A stretch of 64,000 bases of DNA, from contig JAKOON010000018.1 of assembly GCA_022577435.1 (NCBI GenBank), forward strand, positions 11,110,096-11,174,095, in the 5' to 3' direction. Positions 39,801 through 50,800 of the stretch are shown here, in pieces. The first letter of the stretch is position 1. Every line of letters starts with the position of its first letter. Source of the DNA: Embiotoca jacksoni (Eukaryota; Chordata; Actinopteri; Embiotocidae). The notes beneath the pieces were generated by a model, which worked only from the letters and a program-made list of their open reading frames with translations, ran no database searches and had not been told where the DNA came from. Made by a program: the position numbers and the translations under genes.

Positions 39801-41809
39801 CATTCACATGCAACAGCTTTAAGAGAAATAAACGTTTTGGGTGAATATAAAGTCTTTGATCTTTTACCTCAACTCATAAAAAAAAAAAAAAAAAATGGGG
39901 GTGAAAGCATCAGGCTTCATGACATGTTCTTTAGCTCATTTTATCCTGATGTTTTGTGCCATTTTGTGAGCAGTAGTTTCGTAATTGGACACCGTCCGGA
40001 GAGGTCCACTTCATGCAACGTCTTTCAGAGTCTGAGCCGTCACCGAAATACCAGTTTACAGATATAATCCTTGCGCCAAGTCAGAAGCACCCTCCCATTG
40101 TTTTTCAATGCAAGGCTGTATAAATAGGAAATCGGACACTCGTCGTTCTATTATTGGTAGAGTGGCTGTTCCTGTGGCTCTTGAGCACGGCCTCAGACAT
40201 GGTTATAAGGTACAGGGAGAGGTAGGATAATGCTCTGAAGCCCACTGATGATTTCTTTATTAAATCTCACAATCTGGTTTCTTAATTGTTCGGGCGTTTC
40301 CGTACCATGTGGGAACCATGTTACATCAGATATAACCCAAGCCGAAAGTGAAAAAGCTGCAATGTTCACAGGTTCATTAATAACTTTGTTCGTGCAGTTC
40401 ACTTCAATTTGATATGCGAGATCACATTTTAAAGTGTCATCACTGTATTTTGAATGTAGCACATGTACCCTTTTAATGATACAGGAGATGAAATGCCTAA
40501 CACCACGACCTAAAAGTAAAGCACATGCAAAGTATTGCGAAAGTATCGATATAACAATATATTACACTTTTTATTTGATTTTTTTTTTTACACTAGACGG
40601 AGGGAAAACGTTCAATCATATACTTTTAGAGATAGTTATATTTCCAAAACAATACACACCACATATCAGTCTATCTGAGTAAATTCAGCATCATCGCTTT
40701 AAAGCCATCGGTTCTGTCTTGAAGCCGTGCTCAGGAAAAACTCCGTCATGAGGAATACCACTCAAGAGGTCAGGAAGCCAACCGAGAAGTCTTCTACCTT
40801 TTAGTTAAATGAAGTACCGTTGTAATTAAGTTAAATAAAATACAGCTATTGCGAAATAAATCTAAATTAGTTTTGGGCCGTTAGCGTTGATGTAGAGTTG
40901 TTGTAAACTTGGAAGCTTTTGGTCAACACACAGTCGGACAACAACAGTCAGCGGAAAGCTGAACTGTTACCGGTCAGCAGCATCGTTTAACGTGAGGATT
41001 TATTCTGTGTGAGGGTAAATCTGGCTGCGGAAAGACACGTTTAAATGAACCACAGCTCTCCGAATTACTTTGTTAATGCGTTGATACGAACAGATTAACC
41101 AGCTAGCTCGTGGGAAAAGTTGCTAGCTTTAATGAAACAATAAAATAAATATTAAATAAAATATTGACCAGTGTATCAATTAAGAAAATCATGAAAATTG
41201 CTAAAGTGAGTGAATTTTTTTTTCTCCCACCCCTCGTGAGTATCAAAACAATTGTTAGTTGCAGCTCTACTATATTGCATTAGCAGTTGATTAAATAAAG
41301 ACTCCTTAAACTATGAACACACACTTGAATAATCTACAAATACAATTATTTACAACCACAAACATGTCCTGCAAAATGTTAGCATTTCCAATAATGAAAC
41401 TATAGTGCAGTTCTTGTATTAGTCCGGGGATGCTTCCCTGGATTAAATACAAAGCAAGCAGGAGGTAAAATGTAATTAACCCATCCACCTCTGGCTGGTG
41501 ACAGATTGAAGCTACAACATATGAGCAGCAAGTGTGGAAGGACAGAAACTCCCACCTGCACCAGTGAATCAAATACACAACTTTAACAATGTAGCTCCGT
41601 CGGCCGAACAACGAGCGTGACTGGAGGCACAAACGGACTGACAAAATAACAAACAAGCACAGTGAGTTACTGCCCTGCCCTCCATTAGGGAACACAATGA
41701 GTGTGTAAGGGGATCTTAATGAAGGACTCCCCTGAGGCAACGCCTGATGCCTCTGTTGAGGACTTGTACTGTTAGAGCTCATTAAATGAACATGAGTACT
41801 ATCACTGAC

Positions 41810-41856
<47 letters not shown>

Positions 41857-44800
41857 GCGTGTGTGTGTGTGTGCGTGTGTGTGCGTGCGTGTGTGTGTGG
41901 TGTTCAGTTACAATACCGGCTTTAGCTGTTTATGTCATGCAGCACACATGCTGCTTTGCATCAACTCTTTGAGCATGTCATGTCATGTCATGTCATTACA
42001 CAATCCCACTTTACCTGGAGAGAGTGGGAGTTTCATGTGTGTGCTTGTGGCATATTGTTATTGGAAAATACTTCAATAGTGATATTGATACTATGGTGAG
42101 AAGAAGAAGAAAAAAAAAAAAAAAAAAAGCTCTCTTATCCTGACAAATTAACTTGAGGGATTCATTATATTTAGAACAAAGAAGTGGGAAATTTGAAGAG
42201 AATGAATAAAAAAATATATATATGAGACCGGATAAAGCTAAAATAAAGACAAAAGATATCAAAGAGTAAAAGTCAGGAGGAAAATAGGAAAGAGGAAGGA
42301 GCTTAATGTGGAAAATAATGCAGCAGTGCCCTCTTGTGGAGGAAAATGGGAGGACTTCATTCTCTATCGTAGTCTGGTTTTGTCACTCAGGTGACACGGA
42401 AAGGGACAGAGGGACAAACTTGTAGTTTTGTTTTTTATGTTTAGGGACGGTGTGAATGCTTGACTCACCTCTCTCCCCTTGAGCGTGACCAGGGCAGCGA
42501 GTGGTTTGGCGTAGAAGCGGCTGAAGCTGAATCCCAGGCAGCCGTACATGCTGTTGGCAGTCAGCTTCAGAGCCTTCTGACGGATGTCGTACTGAGGGAC
42601 AAAAACATCCGCGTCACGCCAAGCGGATGAAAAGCATTGGCACAAGTTCTAAAAGTATTTGAAAATAATTCACAAAAGCCTTTGCACAGATTTGATGCGC
42701 TAAATGAAAATAGTGTTATTAGCACTTATTAAAACGAGCAAAGGTTTCTGTTTTCCGTCTTAAATGTCAGCTTACAAAATAAAAACAGAGACATTTAGTC
42801 AATCCTGACATTTAAGAGGTTCAAGCTTTAGCTTTTAAAATATTTGAATTTTTTAATTAACAGTCAAAATTCAATTGCAATGCTGTTCCAATTTATTTTT
42901 GGTTAATTCTAGTAATTTTAGCACCAAATCATCAAAATCCACCTTTGGCTTGAAGAGAGCAGTGTCTGATGCTGAAATTATAGTTGGTGAAGTAGCACTT
43001 TAAGGGGTCTCAACATTAATAGACCCGCTATTATTTCAGTTGTTGGCAGTTAATGGCAAAGAAGAGAAAGAAGGGAGGGAATAATATCCTCACAGTACAA
43101 ACCCCGAGCAAGGCGTCCATATTTTAAACAACTTTGGTTGATGTGCATTTGTGTGGCTGTGAACTATCTTGAGACATGGTCAGTTTATTCAGCAAGAAAA
43201 TATCTACAGCCAACAGCGTGTGAATGTGTTTGTACCTGCAGGTAGAGATCCGGGTTGATGTCTTGCTGTTTCATGAGCTGTTTGACCTGCTTACGCCGTT
43301 CCACCAGCTTCCTGATTTCTTTGGGCAGGATTCCCATTTCCAGGTTGGAATCTGGAATTTCGGGAATCTCCTCAGGCTCATCCTCCTGTTACCATGGAAA
43401 CAAGACTTAAAAAGTGCTGGAACTTTTCTGTGGTGATCTGGGCATTGAGTCACTTTATATCTTTGTACCTGGGCATTGGGCTGAACTTATAAAATGATGA
43501 GTCGTTCATGAATGGCACACACACCTCGTTCTTCTTCTTTGAGTTGTAAGCCTCCCTCTGCACTGTGGTGAAGCAGATGTTGAACTCTTGAATGATTGAG
43601 GGATACAGACTGTTGAAGTCAAGCAGCAGCACAAACTTATCGTAGAAACCTAAACAAAGAGAGGGAGGAAGGTTACAAAATGTAGAAAAATATATATATA
43701 TATATATAAACAGGTGTGGCACAAGGCAAATAAAGATACAATAAATATACAGTACTTACCAACTTTAGGATCCAGCACCAGACCTCCAGCATAGGCTGCC
43801 TTCTTCTTCCTCTTGCCTTTCCCTACATCCACATCCTGTTCTCCCTCAACCTGGAGCAAAGACAAACAAAGCAGGAACTTTTTGTCGAATCCATGATCAT
43901 AAAAAAGGAGGAGGCCACGTGTGCATCTGTGTGCATCTTTACCATCTCCTGTTGGGCCTTTTTGAACGAGGGTTTGTCGGGGACAATGTAGTTTTTGTCG
44001 TGGAAAGCATGAAGCAGCAGGAACTCGTTCCTCTCCGAGCGGCCGCCCATCAGAGTCCGAGACTGCAGGGAAGAGGCAGAAAGAAATCAGGTGACGGAAC
44101 GAGAAGAGAAATCACTTTATCAAAGAAATACAAGTCATGAGTCCGAGCCTGCGCTTGTCCTGACCTGAAACAAGACTCGAGGGTGACAAATCTTTTCTTT
44201 TCTTTTTTTTTTTTTACTCCAACCAGTCTAAAATTTATTCCTAGATTTTTTTTTTACTACAACTACTACTCAGGGAGATCCACTGCATTGACTTGGGTCC
44301 CTGAAACACACTGGTTGCACACAATACACCAGCTCCGAGCCTTGTAAAAGGTTTTTAAGATTCGAAACTTCAAATTTTACTTTTGCTTGCAAAACATTTT
44401 GTTTCTGACATCACTTTTTAGAACTGGTGTTCAAACTGAACAATAAGTGAGAGCGCCGCTGATAGTTTTTGTTGCCTGGGTTTGAAATGGGATTTTTTTT
44501 TTTATTTATTTAAATAATGTTGAAGCAGACGGTTTTGACTTTGAGAGATTTTCCCGAAGAGGCAGTTGCATTTTAAGCATGTCAGTAATTTGAATGTTAG
44601 TTCCATGACATTCAACAATTTGTGCAATTTGTGCCGGGACTGCCTTTCCAAGTTGAGTTTTCTGGTTGAACAAGAAGAAGAATAGTATGGCTGTTAAATG
44701 AAGTTAAAGGATACAGCAACGTTGCTGTGGGTTACCATGACATTGCCAGCGATGTTGGTGATCTGCATGGCGAGTGGCAGCACGTTGAGCTCACACATGA

Positions 44801-47800
44801 TCTGGAGGATCAGCTTGGCGTCTGTCCACGTCAACTCCAACAAGTAGAGGAGGTGAGGAGAGTCACTGAAACACAAACACTCAGATGTTAGGACACGCAC
44901 ATTCACCTTTAACAACAAGGCCTACTGGTAGTACATGTGTGTTATGTAATCTATTCTACAGTGTTTGAGGATTTTGGTGAACTGTCCCTTTAAATGTATT
45001 CACTTGTAGAGATTCTTTGTCTCTTCCTGGGGGATTGTGATCCTCTCCATCTTGAGGACCTGTGCAGTGAGTTCGGTCAGATGATAACTTTTACAGCGAA
45101 TCAACTCCTTGGCTGAGATCTCCACGTCGCACACCAGACGGCCACAGGTGGCGCTCTTCTCTGCAAAAGAACCGCGACCCTGCAAACACAAGCCAAGAGG
45201 ATAAGCAAACAAACAAAACAAAAAAAAACAATCATATAAAATATTCAGTGATGTGCAGTTTGTTACAAACCATTTCTATTCCCATGTCTCTTTGTTTTTC
45301 TTACCCCTAATTTGGGCATATTAGCCCTCTTGAGACGTCCAATTTTAGACCAGTATGGAACCTTGCAGGTATTTATCCGCTGCAGAAGAACTTCCAAGTC
45401 AAAACCAAAGATGTCATGACCCTACAGAAAACAAACAAGGATAAAAGTGGTTTTTTTATCCTTGAAGAACATTGCACCTTCAGCTTTGACAAACAGCCGA
45501 TATTATTTGTGACACGAAAGTTTGAGTAGCCAAGAGATAGGCAACTAATACATGTAAATAATAAAGCACCACTAATGGAGGAAATATATCGATACCAGCT
45601 TCATCGAAATTTGTCACAGGTTGTTCTTCAATGTCGTCTACTCACCACCAGCACATCCGGGTCGATCTTGTGCATTTTAGCCAGGAAGAAGCCGAGCAGA
45701 GTCCGTTCCGTGGAAGCAATCTCCACCTTCCCGTTCTAACAGAGGGAGCGAGTCACACCGTCAGTGTCTTCATATACAAGGAAATAAAGCATCCTGCTCC
45801 TGCCGTATACTCCGCGTCAATCCAAAATGCATGGATGTAGTTATCATAATGAACTGTTCTGTAATGTACTGGGAAAAAAACCAGCTTCTGTTCAAGTTCG
45901 TCATTTCTAAAGTTGTTTTCCATTTACCTTTTTATCATTGGAAATATTAAAAAGTCAAACACTAATCTTTGCGACACTATCAAGACGAAGGTTTTCTTGT
46001 TTTGGCACAAAAAACAAAGCAGGTCTGAAACCACACGGACACTCACCTTCTTCCTCACAGCCTCTTTGAAGTCGTAAGGAAAGATGCAGTCGGCTGGTTT
46101 GCTGATCACTGACCACACAAAAAACATCAGTTTTGTAGAGTTTGTACATTTTCTTTTTTTTCTGAACTAAATTGTCATTTTTAAATAATAATTCCTTGAA
46201 ATACAATAGGGCTTTTGCACCATTCGGTGCTCGGGGCCTAGCTATTGTTCAAAATGTCCATCGAGGCCAAACAACATGATATCCAGCTGCGTTATTACTA
46301 AAACAACATATTTATGTGTGTGAAAGGATTATATTCCCACAAATTTTATTTATGTTTCATTTATGCAAAAAACCTGGAAATAAAAGCAGAAATATAAATA
46401 ACTCACCACAGAAATGAGTTTGGTAAGGAGGCTGAGGTGGAGCTTTATCCATATGGAACTCATAGTGGACAAGTGCAGCTAGGGACACAATCTGCAGAGA
46501 GAAATAACTGCATTAAGTCCACGCTCCCTCTGTATTTCAGTCCGTCTGGGCCCTCCATAACATAAAAGATATCAATGTATCATTGTCCAAAAAGATTCCT
46601 GCTGAACAGAATATTTGACCGCGTGTGCAGCTGATGGTGTCTGACCTCGTTCTGGTGCGTCTTAGGGTTCTGGATGGTCTTCAGGCTGATGGACATGACG
46701 GTGACGGGAGGAGGTGGCAGGTCTTTGATGACAGAGACCAAGTTGCTCCTCAGAGCAAGAGCCTCCACTTTACACCAGCTGACCGGCTGGCTGATCAGCT
46801 CTAATGTCAACACAAAGGAAATGATTTATCAGTTTTCCAAATGGTGTGCAGGGTTCAGAAATAATCTATGCATATCCCTTTCTCCAACATCTCAGAGGTT
46901 AGGTTTTAAAGGCATAATGCTCAGTATGGCATCCTGAAATATATACATGCAGAATTATTCTGAGGAAAGTTAAGCTGAATACGTGGTGTTATTAGTAACA
47001 CGAATTTCAGATGCCCTCCTTACGTGGTGTCTTTATATCCAACCAGCAAGGGCCTTTAATCTTCCTGCTGAGGAGGAAGTGCTCCAGACTGGACGTGTTT
47101 GTTCCAAAAATGTGGGAAAAAGTTGCTCCCTTGAGGTCAGATGGCAGCGAAGGGAACTCAGCCTGCAGAAACGGTGTTTACCAAAGAGATCAACGTGCCG
47201 TCAACAAAAACAGCTACAGGCCTGGACAAGGTGCGAAAGGTGTATATGCGTGTCTGCTCACAGAGTATCTGACTTCCAGGTACTCGCACTGACTGGGCAC
47301 GTCAGGAATTTCAAAAGCGTAGTTCTTCTCTACTTTCTGTGGCGAGGAAGAAACACAGGAATCAAACAGCAGTTAAAACATGACGTGCCACTACATACAC
47401 ACTATACAGTCTCTAACTGCGGTCAGCACTGACCCTCGACTTGAACTTCATGATCTTGAACTTCTCAGAGAGCTCGCTGAACTCCTGGTAGACATCCATC
47501 ATCCCCACAGGAGTGTCGGACACCTCACCCGTCTTGGGGTTTGCTTTCTGTTGATTTGATTAGATCACAAACCCTTCATAATTTTGCATTGTATCAATAG
47601 ATTTTTGGACATGATGTTTTGGGAACGTGCTGCTTACTCTATCTTCTGCTGTAAAAGCATGGGCTTTAATTAACATGAATCTTCCTGCTAACAGAAATTC
47701 ATACAGTGAAGATATTTGTAATGAAATATGAATGGAAACGTTAACATCTTCAGCTTCTGGACCTCTTCAGTGAGATTTAGTGATAGAAAACACAATCTAA

Positions 47801-50800
47801 CATTTTGTACTTTAACAGATTCATTTATCTCAAATGTGGGAGAACGATTTTACTAATAGATCCTTCTCCACCATTTAAATCAAACGTAGGTGTGCATCTT
47901 TGTTTTGTTTTGTTTTGCAATAAAATGCCACGTCTTTGGACAGAACACGAAACTTACGTATTCGCGAGGCAGGAGGTACATGGTCCGCTCAATGTTCCTG
48001 ACGGTAACACAGCAGCTGACATGGAACTGTGCTGACTCGATCCACACTTTTCCAAACAGGTACACCACACCTGAGCAACAGATGAATTCAGATATCAGGA
48101 TGCGCTCAACAAACCTGAACAGGACTTTTAGAATATGGAATAACACGTGCTGTATCTTCATTAACTTTTTAAGATGTCTCACCTGGTTGGCTGTATGGCT
48201 CCTCAAAGGCATCCAACCAATAGAAGCGGAAGAGCTGCTCCCCATCTGTCCCCTCCACCAGCGGGAGTCGGCTGGAGTCGACCTGCACCTCTGCTGGAGC
48301 TCCACTGCCTTCGCCCTCCTCCTCTTGTCCCCAAGAGCTTCCAATTCTGCTGGACCTGGAGAGGGACGGAGGAACAACGAGGTTAAAACATTTATAAAGC
48401 CGTGCAATGTTTGTGCAATGTACACAATTCACTTGATATATTTCATTGCATGTGTGGGAACAAATTGACTCTTTAAAGGTGTGGTTTTTTTGTGTGATGC
48501 AGGAAAAGATTTTCAAACAACTCCGGTAAAAATCATGTTTTCTTGGACTGCCATGGCTTTGCCTTTTCCTTGTTTCCCTGAATCTCTAGAACAGAGGGTT
48601 AGAGTTACCATGGTTCATATTTATGGGAAGTACGCCAGGCTGAAATAATCCAGAATTATTCTTTCCATCCTACTCCCATGACCAGCATTTTAAGACTGAA
48701 CCAGAAAAACATACATATCATGATGAAGAGAATTATGCAGATGAACAACTCACAAGAGGACTGGGTCCAGAGGCTCAGCTTTGGGCTCAGCTTCAACTGC
48801 AGCTGCTGCTTTAGCTTCAGGCTCAGCATCTTCTTTAGCTACAGGCTTCTCTTCCTCGAGGCCAACCTCCATCGGTTCATCAAAGTCCACCTCGTCGAAT
48901 GCTGCAGAATTATTTACTGAGAAACATATCATCATAAAAGGTAAGTGCGTGTTCTAGTTTGGTAGGAGAAAACAGAAAAAAGCAAGAGAGCTAAGAACCT
49001 TCTTCACCTTCCTCTTCATTCAGCTCCTCCACTTTCGCCCTCGTCTTTTCCTGGGGAGGAGCAGATGTGGAGGGCGGATGTCGGCCTGATGGCCTGGGTG
49101 CAGGGTCTGACGGCGGCGGTCGGATCACTTTGGCCTTTAACCTCGTAGCCGAGGGCGACTCCTGTTATCATAGTGGTTACAGACAGTGTTTCATGATTAT
49201 TCAATTTTTACTTTTAAACTGGGCAGTTTAAAAGTAGATCCAAATATTTCGAAAAATCTATGTTTAACTAATCAGCTAATCAATGTGGTGGAAAGTCATG
49301 ATGAGTAGGGGGAAACCTTTGTCATCTGAGGTTTGATGGAGAAGGGATTAATGGGTGATCCCAGAGACCTCTTTTTCTTTAGAGTGACCACTGGTGGAGG
49401 AGTCAGAAGAGTCCGTTTCTGGAAAGATAAAGCGAGGCACATTTCAGGGGTAATTAGTATAAAATATTAGACACGATAAAAGACACCAAGCGGCAGAGAA
49501 GTTGACCATTAAGATAAAAGAAGACAATGTGTCACCATGACTCAGCAAGAAAAGAGCCAAAACCGTTATAAACAAGACTGTAACACAATTAAATGTTGCA
49601 GGTTTTAACCTAAAGGCTTCAAATTTCTATGAATTTCTATGATTTCTATGAATCCTGTTGACGCTCAGCATTTCCGAAATGGAGTACCACAAACCTCAGA
49701 GTGCAGGTCCTGTAAGATGTCTCCTAATAGGTCGTCTTTGGACAGGTCAACGTCTTTCTGCAGAGACACGAGATAACAAAACTACTGACAAATGCAAAAA
49801 GGAGCAAAAGCAAGAACAACAGCTGCGTGTTGGTGCTTTTCCCCCCACTGATATGTCAGAAACAACTGGCAGGTGATGAGGCACGGGGAAGGTAGAAATG
49901 ATGATGATGATGATGTTGTTTGTAATAAAAGCAAACACACAAGCAAATCAGTAATGCTGACAAAAGCACACCTCAGCAGGCCTCTTGACATTACTGTTCA
50001 TGAAGAGGCTCTTGATGGTGTTGGGTTTGGATACAGCAGATTTCTTCACATTTTTCTTTGAGTCTGCTCCTTTGGCTCCTTTTCCTGCTAAAACAAACAC
50101 AACATATTCACACACCTGAACTATTTGTGTCTTCTCACTCTCAAAAAGTGTGATCTGCTCCTGCCGTTTACCTTTTTTGTTTTCTACTACGTCATCATTC
50201 AAATCGTCATCAAAGATTTCTCGTCCATCCTCCACATATCCTGTTCCATCTGACAGAAGAGACGAACAATCCGGATTTAGGATTTCCATAAACCACTACA
50301 CAGCTTCCTGCTGAGGATTCAGCAGCCAGCAACTTACCATCATCAATAATCCAGTCATCCTCCTGCCTCTCTCGTACCATCTTTGAGTACTGCTCCTCAT
50401 CCACCTCCTCATACACACTGGCAAACTCCTCGACCTACAAAACATGAACACTAGTCAGCCGTCACCCTTAGCACAAGCACGGCTGCACAAATACCAACAA
50501 GCACATATACATGTGGTTGAAGAGCAGCACAAATAATTTGGGAGTGTCAGAAAAAGTGAAGATGGTGATCAAAACCAGACCAACAGATATAAACACACAT
50601 AAAGAGACATGATCAGCTAAGATTGGGGTTCATAAATGACAACTGAACAATCCCGAATATGTTAATTAATGATTCATCGACTTGAATTTGAACCAAAGTA
50701 TAGAACAGACTTTTCTTAATGGAAAACAAACAAACAAAACAAACCTGTATGTGGAAAGGTTTCAAACCTACTGGAAATGATTCGTTGTTTAATTCAGTAA

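Larger units (their letters stand above)
28290..42468 (-). other. POLA1: POLA1 intron 26 (14.2 kb)
   Basis: The largest intron seen. It separates polymerase motif B from motif C. It holds microsatellites (28676-28729, 30620-30698, 33354-33391, 33742-33805, 41813-41901), a degenerate 54-base minisatellite (31939-32165), a diverged tandem duplication (35373-35670), Tc1-type transposon remnants (38300-38995, 39018-39880), a perfect hairpin (37509-37547), a dispersed fish repeat (34265-34560) and several candidate conserved blocks. No POLA1 exon is missing from the joined protein here. Confidence 0.8.

Noticed and set aside
47880..48468. Plus- and minus-strand frames up to 192 codons over POLA1 exons 10-11
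   Set aside because: The plus-strand frame is antisense shadow of real exons. The minus-strand one reads through intron sequence between two exons.
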